Part shown: in pieces, positions 1-5,116 of the stretch
Numbering within the stretch: the first letter of the stretch is position 1
Layout of the letters: every line of letters starts with the position of its first letter
Source: CAZWRK01 sp964635875
GTDB lineage: Bacteria; Pseudomonadota; Gammaproteobacteria; Burkholderiales; Aquaspirillaceae
Length of the DNA: 6,898 nucleotides
NCBI GenBank assembly: GCA_964635875.1
Contig: CAZWRK010000177.1
Coordinates: forward strand, 1-6,898
Direction: 5' to 3'
The notes under the pieces: model-generated
The model's database searches: none
The model's input: the letters and a program-made list of their open reading frames with translations, nothing else
What the model was told of the DNA's origin: nothing
Translations under genes and position numbers: made by a program

Positions 1-513
1 CGGCTTCGGTTTTTTGATTTTCTTGGGCGTGACTCGCTCGTCCGCGGTGCGCACCTCGCACCGATCACCCTCACCGACCGATTGGTGATCGCGGTGCGCA
101 CCGCGCACCGGCTCATTATCCGAGGTGCGCACCGCGCACAAGCGAAGCTCTGCCGGCGTGACCGGCTTGGCAAAGTCAAACCATTTTTGGGGATCGGCCA
201 GCGCCCCTAGTAGCGTGATCGTGCGCGGCTCGTACCGGCTATCGCGGTGCGCTACCGCAATTAGCCCGCGTGATTCGAGTAGCGCCAGCCACCGCCTGAC
301 GCCGGCCTCGCTTCCGCCCGTGGCTTGGCGTAGCGCGGGCATCGGCACGCGCTCCACAACGTCACCTTGAGCCCACAGCCACGCGAAAAGGCGGCCGGCG
401 TGGGTTTCTGGGTCAATTCCAGCAATGGCCATTAGATGGCGCCCGCGTGCCTCGCGTGGGCTTGTAGCGGGCAATGGCGACAGATCGGCGGGATTAAAGG
501 CGGATAGCGGCAT
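1..513 (-). CDS. Winged-helix DNA-binding protein, likely phage replication initiator (partial, runs off left edge)
   Basis: The frame is open from ATG at 513-511 to the window edge, giving 171 codons with no stop. Residues about 33-103 look like a winged helix-turn-helix: a first helix around RLFAWLWAQGD, a recognition-helix region around residues 58-83 (MPALRQATGGSEAGVRRWLA, then LLESRGLI), and a wing with SRYEPRTITLLG. The segment after about residue 120 is charged and linker-like, ending in a lysine-rich stretch (KKIKK). Phage replication initiators and replisome organisers often have this plan, and position at the downstream end of a recombination module fits, but the C-terminal part that would settle the role is missing. 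No clear Shine-Dalgarno precedes ATG513. The frame stays open back to the TAG of the preceding gene, so the start is uncertain. DNA palindromes inside the gene (43-140) suggest an internal origin or binding site. A transcriptional regulator is the main alternative. Confidence 0.7.
   Translation of the reverse strand, partial: MPLSAFNPADLSPLPATSPREARGRHLMAIAGIDPETHAGRLFAWLWAQGDVVERVPMPALRQATGGSEAGVRRWLALLESRGLIAVAHRDSRYEPRTITLLGALADPQKWFDFAKPVTPAELRLCAVRTSDNEPVRGAHRDHQSVGEGDRCEVRTADERVTPKKIKKPKP
10..24. other. AT-rich tract next to the iterons, possible DNA-unwinding element
   Basis: Thirteen of these 15 bases are A or T, in otherwise very GC-rich sequence, and the tract sits 18 nt from the nearest iteron. 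It encodes the lysine-rich stretch of the winged-helix protein, so coding need alone could explain it. In lambda the AT-rich region also lies beside the iterons inside gene O. The unwinding role is inference. Confidence 0.35.
43..140. repeat. Three palindromic iterons (GGTGCGCACC core) inside the winged-helix gene
   Basis: Three 20-nt copies of one repeat lie at 43-62, 90-109 and 121-140. Each contains the perfect 10-bp palindrome GGTGCGCACC (46-55, 93-102, 124-133), followed by a second half-site of the form KCGCACM. Copies 1 and 2 differ at one position. Copy 3 differs from copy 2 at two. Repeat starts are 47 and 31 nt apart. A degenerate fourth copy (ATCGCGGTGCGC, then TACCGC) lies at 241-258. 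The gene reads copies 1 and 3 in one codon phase and copy 2 in another, so protein repetition does not explain the DNA repeat. A nested inverted repeat, CGATCACC/GGTGATCG, occupies 62-69 and 84-91. A replication origin or a set of binding sites for the encoded protein is the favoured reading. Confidence 0.75.
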
Positions 514-527
514 AACGGCATAACGGC
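508..527. repeat. 8-bp tandem repeat (CGGCATAA, 2.5 copies) over the winged-helix start codon
   Basis: CGGCATAA occurs at 508-515 and 516-523, followed by CGGC at 524-527. Each full unit supplies one ATG on the minus strand, at 513-511 and 521-519, in different frames. Only the downstream ATG opens the long frame. The upstream ATG gives about 30 codons and then TAA. A change in unit number would alter the spacing between any upstream signal and the start. No Shine-Dalgarno is visible for either ATG. Confidence 0.55.
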
Positions 528-551
528 TTGGCGGCGGCTTTATGATCGCGG

Positions 552-586
552 AAAGAACCCGAGCCGGCCGTGGGCGCCGGCTCGGG
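552..586 (-). terminator. Strong hairpin plus short T tract, intrinsic terminator after the DUF2303-like gene
   Basis: Arms 558-568 and 576-586 form a perfect 11-bp GC-rich stem (CCCGAGCCGGC / GCCGGCTCGGG) with a 7-nt loop. On the minus strand it is followed directly by TTCTTT (557-552). It lies 27 nt past the stop of the DUF2303-like gene and before the winged-helix start, the expected place for a terminator. The T tract is short and broken by a C, so efficiency is uncertain. Confidence 0.65.
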
Positions 587-612
587 CGTGACAAGATCGG
601 CAACGGCGGCGG

Positions 613-1482
613 CTAGTCAATTCCCGGGTCACCATAGAACACTGGCACCTCTTCGCCTTTGGCCAACTGCGAACCAATATCTTGCCCAGCCTGCGCGAGC
701 AAGTTGTTTAGGTTGGCCTCGATCGATTCGTGAGTTTGCCGCATCGCTTCGACCAGAGCACCCGGCGCGACTCTGAACAACAATTTCGCCGCGTCGGTAT
801 CGCAATCGAGCAGCACCGGCACGTCGACGTCATACGGGTAATTCTCGTAGATCGTGACCCGCACGATAAACGAAGCCGGTAGTTTTTCGACGCCCGTAAC
901 AGCCGAAACGATTTGCTTGCCGTAAGCCGCTTCGGTGGTCTGAATCTTGCCCGTCGATTGCTCGTTTCTGGTAAATTTCAAATCTTCGATCGCGCGCACC
1001 AACAATTCGCCCTCGGGCAAAGCCGAGCGGCCCAATGTGAACAACAGGAAGCGGCGGGCCTCGGCCTGCGTCATTTCCGTTTTCCAGCCGTTGATGGCGG
1101 TCCATCGCTGGTCGTATTTCAGGGGAAATTTTACCCAATGCTCGCGCGTCGCTTCCCCGATAACGCCAATCACTTGCCCGGCCGTGTGAAACACGGAACG
1201 GCGCCCGGCCGGCTTGCTATCGTAAGGCGTCGAGCCGTCGGCATCGATCCCCGTGAGCATCGGCGGCACGGCCACCGAAACGACCAGCCGACAAAACGAT
1301 TCAATATCGCCGGCGTGCATCTTGATCGGTGGTAGGTCGGTGCGGTACGGAATGGCATCGGCCAGCGGCCCGCCCGGACGGTACAGCAGCGCCACCCGGC
1401 TCGATCCGTGTAGCGGCATCGTTTTTACTTCGAGCGACTGCTCGGTTAGTTCGGCAATTTTTGCAATAAACTCTTTCAGCAT
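613..1482 (-). CDS. DUF2303-like phage protein
   Basis: The product is 289 residues, a usual length for DUF2303 phage proteins of unknown function. From memory of that family, matching features are an N-terminal part leading into a segment on sustained residues of the type GDIESFCRLV, a central VKFPLKYDQRWTAINGW segment, and a C-terminal half with ATG-independent beta-rich stretches such as SFIVRVTIYENYPYDV. No catalytic motif is visible. I chose ATG1482 because GAGGG lies 7 nt upstream. An in-frame GTG at 1533 would add 17 residues but has a weaker site and would place the terminator-like hairpin inside the coding region. The gene is bracketed by two terminator candidates (1498-1531 and 552-586), suggesting it can be expressed as a separate unit. 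Nearby recombination and replication genes suggest a DNA-metabolism role, but that is inference. Confidence 0.75.
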   Translation of the reverse strand: MLKEFIAKIAELTEQSLEVKTMPLHGSSRVALLYRPGGPLADAIPYRTDLPPIKMHAGDIESFCRLVVSVAVPPMLTGIDADGSTPYDSKPAGRRSVFHTAGQVIGVIGEATREHWVKFPLKYDQRWTAINGWKTEMTQAEARRFLLFTLGRSALPEGELLVRAIEDLKFTRNEQSTGKIQTTEAAYGKQIVSAVTGVEKLPASFIVRVTIYENYPYDVDVPVLLDCDTDAAKLLFRVAPGALVEAMRQTHESIEANLNNLLAQAGQDIGSQLAKGEEVPVFYGDPGID

Positions 1483-1497
1483 CTTCACACCCTCGCG

Positions 1498-1531
1498 AAA
1501 AAACAGGAAAGCCGGCGAACGATTCACCGGC
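1498..1531 (-). terminator. Hairpin plus T6 tract in the leader of the DUF2303-like gene (terminator or attenuator)
   Basis: On the minus strand GCCGGTGAA (1531-1523) pairs with TTCGCCGGC (1519-1511) around a 3-nt loop, eight Watson-Crick pairs and one U-G wobble. TTTCCTGTTTTTT follows (1510-1498). On the plus strand the wobble position would be a C-A mismatch, so the structure suits minus-strand RNA. It lies 27 nt beyond the stop of the preceding gene and immediately before the GAGGG ribosome binding site of the next gene. It could end the upstream operon, or attenuate it if antitermination occurs. Confidence 0.65.
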
Positions 1532-1557
1532 ACAAACTCACCACTACCGCCGGCGGC

Positions 1558-1917
1558 CTAGTCACCGTTGGGCCGGCCGGGGTTATCCAAAATCTTGTCT
1601 AGCGTTTCTTGCTGCGGATTGTCGGGGCTCATGTCATTGAACTTCAATCCGCCCTTGTAGGTCGGTTCCATCGTGAAGGCACGCGGGGCGATTGGCGGCG
1701 TCTTGTGCGACACCACAAAGGCGACTTCCACCCGTTCAATGTCGCGGCCCGACACTACCGGCGTGATTTTAAGCCCGAGCGTGACGGTTCGGGCCTTGGT
1801 TTCTAGCGGTCGATTCATGCAATCGCGCACGCACTCGGCTAGCTTTTCCTCAATGGCCATTTTGAGCGCGCCGCCGTCCAAAACGCCAAGATCGTCGAAC
1901 GTAAATTGATGGATCAC
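1558..1917 (-). CDS. Hypothetical phage protein, 119 aa
   Basis: I do not recognise a named family. The start is GTG1917, overlapping the TGA of the RusA-like gene by 4 nt (GTGA), with GGAG 8 nt upstream, so translation is probably coupled. The N-terminal third (residues about 5-40) is predicted helical, with FDDLGVLDGGALKMAIEEKL and a C-R-D-C-M segment. The middle (residues 41-75) has alternating hydrophobic residues typical of beta strands (TVTLGLKITPVV, VEVAFVVSHK). The C-terminus is polar and rich in N, P and D, so probably flexible. No signal peptide or membrane segment is seen. A hairpin terminator candidate follows the stop. Its place directly after the recombination genes suggests a helper role in DNA metabolism, which is only contextual. 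Confidence 0.8.
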   Translation of the reverse strand: MIHQFTFDDLGVLDGGALKMAIEEKLAECVRDCMNRPLETKARTVTLGLKITPVVSGRDIERVEVAFVVSHKTPPIAPRAFTMEPTYKGGLKFNDMSPDNPQQETLDKILDNPGRPNGD

Positions 1918-2504
1918 GTGATTTTCTCCAAGTTGGTTGAGTCGGCCGAAATAGCCGAAAATTGTTTGCTGTGCGATAGTATCCCATTCGATACCCAGGC
2001 GTCAAGCAGATCGAGCCAAACCCCGCCGATCCAAATTTCGATACCTTCGTCAGTCCCTTCGGGCGTCGCGCAATAGAATTTCGCGGTTCGATGGATCACG
2101 ATTTGCGCATCGTCGACCCACGCGAGCCCGGTTAGCGAGTCCTCGGCGGCCCGAATGACCTTAGACACGTCGAGCGTCGATTTTTGCGCTGTCGGCCATT
2201 GCGGCGCCGTGGCTTTAAGTCGCCGGGCGTGCTTGCCAGTCCCCCAATGGTTTTTGGGTCGCGCGATTCGGTAAACGAGCCCCATGGCCACCGGTCCGAC
2301 GTGGGGCCCGAATTTGTGCAGCACGTAGCAGCGGTAAAGCGTCGCCCGCAGCAGCTTGCCCCAAGCCTTGTAGCGCTTATTGTCATGCAGCACTCGCGGC
2401 CGCCCTTGCTTGTCGACAAACGGGATATGCGACCCGGCGGTTGCTGGCTTGCCACTGACTCGCAGGATCACCGGCCCGGCCGGCGGTAGGTTTCGCGGCT
2501 TCAT
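1914..2504 (-). CDS. rusA: RusA-like Holliday junction resolvase
   Basis: RusA enzymes are small dimeric nucleases that cut Holliday junctions during phage recombination. The 196-residue product shows the family signature. Residues 111-124 (LDVSKVIRAAEDSL) align without gaps to the usual PDLDKLxRAxxDAL, then TG, then WVDDAQIVI at 129-137. The N-terminal part has a VSGKPATAG segment like the family's VPGxPxxKGR strand and a Y45-x-x-W48 pair. D112, D122, D131 and D132 are present. The position matching the second catalytic-site Asp of E. coli RusA (D72) is Ser114, so activity may differ. About 35 residues beyond the core form an extra C-terminal tail. ATG2504 overlaps the preceding TGA as ATGA, implying translational coupling. 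It sits two genes downstream of a YqaJ-type exonuclease, which fits a recombination module. Confidence 0.8.
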   Translation of the reverse strand: MKPRNLPPAGPVILRVSGKPATAGSHIPFVDKQGRPRVLHDNKRYKAWGKLLRATLYRCYVLHKFGPHVGPVAMGLVYRIARPKNHWGTGKHARRLKATAPQWPTAQKSTLDVSKVIRAAEDSLTGLAWVDDAQIVIHRTAKFYCATPEGTDEGIEIWIGGVWLDLLDAWVSNGILSHSKQFSAISADSTNLEKIT

Positions 2505-3034
2505 GCGGTCACCCGCGCGGCGTGTTTCGCGTCTTCAGCTTGCTGGTAGCGCATTTGCCCGGCCTTTTCTCGACAAATCTTGCCCAGCTTGTAGGCTTGT
2601 TCGCCAATCTGTCCTAGGCTCGTTCGTTGTCGCTCCTGCCGATCGTCGATGAACTTCTTGCGTGCGGCGGCGTCGGGAAGCAACGCCAGCATCGATTCGA
2701 CGTCGGCGCGTACCGCCGGCGAACCGATCAAAAACGACTCAAACGCTTCGGCGGCGGCGTCAAGATTTTCTGGGCTTTCTACCCAAGTCGAATCNNNNNN
2801 NNNNNNNNNNNNNNNNNNNNNNNNNNNNNNNNNNNNNNNNNNNNNNNNNNNNNNNNNNNNNNNNNNNNNNNNNNNNNNNNNNNNNNNNNNNNNNGTCGAA
2901 TCTTCCGACGATCCGTCGCAGCATCGGGCGCCAAACGCGGTCGATAGCTGGCATGCAACCAAGCCGGCCGTGAGTAGATCGCGCGCGCGAAACGTGTAGG
3001 GATCGGATGGGTTAATCAGTTCATAGAGCGGCAT
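2501..3034 (-). CDS. Hypothetical phage protein interrupted by an assembly gap
   Basis: ATG3034 has GAGG 8 nt upstream and opens a frame of 46 clear codons (MPLYELINPSDPYTFRARDL at the N-terminus) that reaches the N run. The same frame resumes on the other side (DSTWVESPENLD onward) and ends at TGA2501, overlapping the RusA-like start. The N-terminal NPSDPYTF segment followed by a small hydrophobic helix resembles a type of conserved phage protein I have seen but cannot name. The C-terminal part is helical and charged (residues with KKFIDDRQERQRTSLGQIG, then EQAYKLGKICREK). True length is unknown. If the gap is false and the flanking 8-mers overlap, the protein would be about 141 residues. 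It lies between the exonuclease and the resolvase, so a recombination-linked role is plausible but unproven. Confidence 0.7.
   Translation of the reverse strand: MPLYELINPSDPYTFRARDLLTAGLVACQLSTAFGARCCDGSSEDSXXXXXXXXXXXXXXXXXXXXXXXXXXXXXXXXXXDSTWVESPENLDAAAEAFESFLIGSPAVRADVESMLALLPDAAARKKFIDDRQERQRTSLGQIGEQAYKLGKICREKAGQMRYQQAEDAKHAARVTA
2795..2894. other. Assembly gap of exactly 100 N
   Basis: Bases 2795-2894 are all N. Exactly 100 N is a common placeholder for a gap of unknown size. The identical 8-mer GTCGAATC borders both sides (2787-2794 and 2895-2902), and collapsing the two copies keeps the surrounding reading frame, so the gap may hold little or no missing sequence. Confidence 0.98.
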
Positions 3035-3053
3035 TCTTGCACCTCGTAAAATA

Positions 3054-3998
3054 CTAGGAAACCATCACCACGCCCTCGAACCCGCGCCACGTCCTCGCGT
3101 AGTGGCACGGCGGCCCGTCGGCCTCGGGTATCTTCGCCACCTCCATCACGTCGGGCTCGTCTCTCTCTGCCGGCTCGATGGGATCGCGGCGGCGGTTCGT
3201 AGCGGTCGACCACCCGCCGGCCGGCACCGACTTGGCACCGGCTTGGCCCTTGGCTTGCACCGCCGGCACGTCGAGCAGCGCGGCGGCGGCCCGAGCGGCT
3301 TCGAGCGTCGCGTCGATCGGCTCGCGGCCGGCCTGCACGTCGGCCCAAAACAATCGCACGGCAGTCACGACGGCCTCGGCAAATCGGCAATCTGTCGCGA
3401 AATCGATCACGCGCAAATCGTCGTCACCGATCAGCACGACCACCGATCCCCATTGCTTGCCGGCCAGATAGGCGGCCGTGTGGATTTGGCAGCGGTAATA
3501 GATCGGCACGCCGGCGGCCCAATCGCCGGCCCGGCTCGCGGTCTTCGCTTCAACAATCCCAAGATCACGCCGCACTCCCGAGCGATCGCGTTGCTGCCCG
3601 TCGAGCGTAGCGAACAACGGCGCCGAGGGGTGCCGGATCACCGAGCACTGTGGCCAAGGGAAAACGTCGCGCCGCGCGTGGTGCGCGTGAGCCGACAGTA
3701 ACGACGATTCGAGCCGGACACCTCGCTGAACCGCCGGCACTCGCGACAAGTCGGCTGGCGGCTTCGCTCCGGTCTTCTCGCGCCACAAATCGCGCAGCGA
3801 TCGCCACGGATTCAACCCGAGCAAGGCGCTAACCTCACTGGCACCGACCCCCGAAGCGCGGGCCGACGTCCATGCGGCCCGGTCCGGGTAGTCGATCACC
3901 ACCGGCTCGACCTCGGGCCGCTCAAGCGGCGTCGGGATGCTCGACAGATCGCTCGGGCCCGCGGTCAGTTTCCACGCTTTCCATTCGTGCGCGCTCAT
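3054..3998 (-). CDS. YqaJ-type viral recombinase / exonuclease
   Basis: YqaJ-family proteins are lambda-exonuclease-like enzymes that resect double-stranded DNA ends for phage recombination. The 314-residue product shows the motifs in order: R48-x-x-G-V-G-A-S-E-V (residues 48-56) with LLGLNPW at 59-65, R92-G-V-R-L-E97, D133 in ATLDGQ, E150-A-K152 forming the PD-(D/E)xK active site, and Q171 in the RCQIHTAAYL segment. The core ends near residue 220, followed by a roughly 90-residue tail with a low-complexity linker. ATG3998 has GAGG 8 nt upstream, but this start overlaps the CsrA-like gene by 77 nt. GTG at 3902, also behind a GAGG, would remove the overlap and still keep the whole nuclease core. 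Such enzymes usually work with a single-strand annealing protein (RecT or Erf). None is visible here. Confidence 0.88.
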   Translation of the reverse strand: MSAHEWKAWKLTAGPSDLSSIPTPLERPEVEPVVIDYPDRAAWTSARASGVGASEVSALLGLNPWRSLRDLWREKTGAKPPADLSRVPAVQRGVRLESSLLSAHAHHARRDVFPWPQCSVIRHPSAPLFATLDGQQRDRSGVRRDLGIVEAKTASRAGDWAAGVPIYYRCQIHTAAYLAGKQWGSVVVLIGDDDLRVIDFATDCRFAEAVVTAVRLFWADVQAGREPIDATLEAARAAAALLDVPAVQAKGQAGAKSVPAGGWSTATNRRRDPIEPAERDEPDVMEVAKIPEADGPPCHYARTWRGFEGVVMVS

Positions 3999-4140
3999 AC
4001 AATTTACCTCGTAGAATCTTGATGGCCCGATCGGCCTCGATAGTCAACAGCACGTAGCCGGCTGCGATCGTGGCCACCCGGACCTCGGCGTCACCGATCC
4101 ACACCGATTCGCCAGTCTTAACTCGTAACGTCAACGCCAT
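3922..4140 (-). CDS. csrA: CsrA-like RNA-binding regulator (phage-encoded)
   Basis: CsrA is a small dimeric protein that binds GGA motifs in mRNA leaders, usually blocking ribosome binding. This 72-residue product matches its layout: LTLRVKTGESVWIGD at residues 3-17, alternating strand residues VRVATIAAGYVLLTIEA to residue 36, then IKILRGKLY with R44, the position of the key RNA-binding Arg of E. coli CsrA. The usual Pro after Ala36 is Asp. About 24 residues follow the core, an ordinary tail length. ATG4140 has a full AGGAGG 9 nt upstream, the best ribosome binding site in the window, and it sits in CAAGGAGG, which itself holds an ARGGA motif. That would allow autoregulation. The gene overlaps the previous gene by 23 nt and the exonuclease gene by 77 nt. 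Confidence 0.75.
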   Translation of the reverse strand: MALTLRVKTGESVWIGDAEVRVATIAAGYVLLTIEADRAIKILRGKLYERARMESVETDRGPERSVEHPDAA

Positions 4141-4420
4141 TGTCGTGCGCCTCCTTGCTTGATTGAACCGACGGCATCAAACGGCCGGCCGAATAGTAAA
4201 CACCACACACTATCGACCCCATCACCGTGCGGCGCATGCCACCGGCGTCGATCTTGACTCGCTCGATCGTGCCAGCGTGGCCCGGACTGATCCCCGACAG
4301 ATAGCCGGCGTGAGCGAATGCGTCGTGCGCGTATTCGTGAGTCGTGAACCCGGACCCGGCCACGATCGCCCCCGAGGCGTCGCGCAGCGTGGTTTCGTAG
4401 ATAGTTCGATCGGTGCTCAT
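4118..4420 (-). CDS. Hypothetical protein, 100 aa
   Basis: Not recognised. ATG4420 overlaps the TGA of the preceding gene as ATGA, which fixes the start and implies translational coupling. An open frame extends further upstream to 4588 but only as a shadow of the preceding gene. Residues 1-23 (TDRTIYETTLRDASGAIVAG) look like two beta strands, followed by an HEYAHDAFAHAGYLSG helical segment (residues 28-43), then strands around TIERVKIDAGGMRRTVMGSI and VCGVYYSAG. The last 20 residues are polar. No membrane segment, signal peptide or metal-binding cluster is evident. Its last 23 nt overlap the CsrA-like gene, so the two are expressed from one transcript. Confidence 0.75.
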   Translation of the reverse strand: MSTDRTIYETTLRDASGAIVAGSGFTTHEYAHDAFAHAGYLSGISPGHAGTIERVKIDAGGMRRTVMGSIVCGVYYSAGRLMPSVQSSKEAHDNGVDVTS

Positions 4421-4635
4421 GCGGTCACCCCGTCGGCTTTCTTGGATAAAGCCGCCTTGCAATCCTCGCAATCGCATGGCAAGGCGTTTTTCGCCAGCGC
4501 CAGCACTTCGCGCTTTGTGTCTTCGTGTTCGCCGTGGCATCCGGGGTCGTTGGAGCTTTGCCAGCCGGGATTGTAGGCCAGCCACCACCCGTCGTCGTCG
4601 CGGTAAATCTCTTTGATCTTTGCGGCTTTTGCCAT
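4417..4635 (-). CDS. Small cysteine-containing hypothetical protein, 72 aa
   Basis: I chose ATG4635, the only start behind the shared leader core (CGAAGGAACCG at 4651-4641). The open frame upstream of it to 4773 overlaps the preceding gene. The N-terminal half has an aromatic strand-like stretch (DDDGWWLAYNPGWQ, residues 13-26). The C-terminal half has C33-H34-x-x-H37 and later C54-x-C56-x-x-C59 separated by a helix (TKREVLALAKN). These could form one small metal site, which is inference. No known family is assigned. Its stop overlaps the next gene's ATG. High charge and absence of hydrophobic segments suggest a cytosolic protein. Confidence 0.78.
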   Translation of the reverse strand: MAKAAKIKEIYRDDDGWWLAYNPGWQSSNDPGCHGEHEDTKREVLALAKNALPCDCEDCKAALSKKADGVTA

Positions 4636-4640
4636 TGCTT

Positions 4641-4651
4641 CGGTTCCTTCG
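4641..4651 (-). promoter_or_regulatory. Shared leader core / ribosome binding site of the 72-aa Cys-rich gene
   Basis: CGAAGGAACCG on the minus strand, ending 5 nt before ATG4635. AAGGA is the Shine-Dalgarno. It decides the start over the longer open frame. Similar cores precede five other genes in the window. Confidence 0.75.
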
Positions 4652-4672
4652 GTTAGAGATTGAAAACGTGCC

Positions 4673-5023
4673 TCACGCCCAGCGTTGGCCGGCGTTCCAT
4701 CGGTCAATGATCGCTTGCGCCTCTTCGCGGGTGCGGCCGACATAGGCCAGAATGGCCGGCAAACGGTCGCCATTGCCGCCGTCGGTCAGCACGGCCACGC
4801 CGTTGACTACTCGGCCGAACGTGCCGGCGAATTTCCGATAGAGGCTACGCTCCCCGTTCGGTGCCACGGCCCACTGATACGGGGCAATCTCTTGTTTGCC
4901 CGTGCCGCGTGGCGTGCTGCCCTCTTTCTTGCGGTTGTGCGGCACCGTGTTGATGAACTTCCCGCCCTCGTACCACTCGCCGTTAGCCCCTAGCTCCCCG
5001 CCTTTTCGTGCTCGCTTGGTCAT
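4673..5023 (-). CDS. Hypothetical protein with GANGEWYEGGKF motif, 116 aa
   Basis: ATG5023 is chosen because the shared leader core (5038-5028) ends 4 nt upstream. An open frame to 5086 runs through a promoter-like block and is not counted. The N-terminus is basic (TKRARKGG), followed by GELGANGEWYEGGKFINT (residues 9-26), a glycine-rich strand-turn pattern that I recall from other uncharacterised phage proteins without a known function. The middle is basic (NRKKEGSTPRGTGKQE). The C-terminal half has short strands (NGVAVLTDG, LPAILAYVG) and a final helix (TREEAQAIIDRWN). A nucleic-acid-binding role would fit the basic N-terminal half but is only inference. It probably heads a transcription unit, given the 93-nt gap upstream. 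Confidence 0.78.
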   Translation of the reverse strand: MTKRARKGGELGANGEWYEGGKFINTVPHNRKKEGSTPRGTGKQEIAPYQWAVAPNGERSLYRKFAGTFGRVVNGVAVLTDGGNGDRLPAILAYVGRTREEAQAIIDRWNAGQRWA

Positions 5024-5096
5024 GTTTCGGTTCCTTCGTGTGGCTTCGGTTTCCGTCCGACCCCTGGAATTTATCGGCCTTGGCAAACAATTACAA
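5024..5096 (-). promoter_or_regulatory. Promoter-like leader copy A
   Basis: Minus-strand TTGTAA (5096-5091), a 15-nt spacer and GATAAA (5075-5070) make a weak -35/-10 pair. They are followed by a shared 16-mer (plus strand TTTCCGTCCGACCCCT, 5050-5065) and the AAGGA leader core (5038-5028). The same elements in the same order recur at 6780-6855. The 15-nt spacer is short for a sigma-70 promoter, so the promoter reading is tentative, but the duplication is direct. Confidence 0.5.
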
Positions 5097-5116
5097 GAGG
5101 AAAATCGGCCCGGCGG

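Noticed and set aside
43..140. Iterons read as a CRISPR array
   Set aside because: Spacing is irregular (47 and 31 nt), repeats are only 20 nt, and the region lies in an open coding frame.
125..370. Plus-strand open frame opposite the winged-helix gene
   Set aside because: It is antisense to a frame with a recognisable winged-helix domain. Long antisense frames are expected in GC-rich coding DNA, and it lacks a family signature.
514..615. Open frame joining the DUF2303-like gene and the winged-helix gene through a single TAG (possible readthrough fusion)
   Set aside because: The 33 intervening codons translate a GC-rich terminator hairpin and show no protein-like pattern. A stop-free stretch of this length is common at this GC content.
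913..1335. 140-codon plus-strand frame
   Set aside because: It lies fully inside the DUF2303-like gene on the other strand, has no ribosome binding site of note and no recognisable domain.
3102..3701. 199-codon plus-strand frame opposite the exonuclease gene
   Set aside because: The minus strand carries the full YqaJ motif set. The plus-strand translation is rich in His, Arg and Gly without domain pattern and is a shadow.
4421..4588. N-terminal extension of the 100-aa gene to 4588
   Set aside because: It would overlap the preceding gene over most of its length. The ATGA overlap at 4417-4420 gives a standard coupled start.
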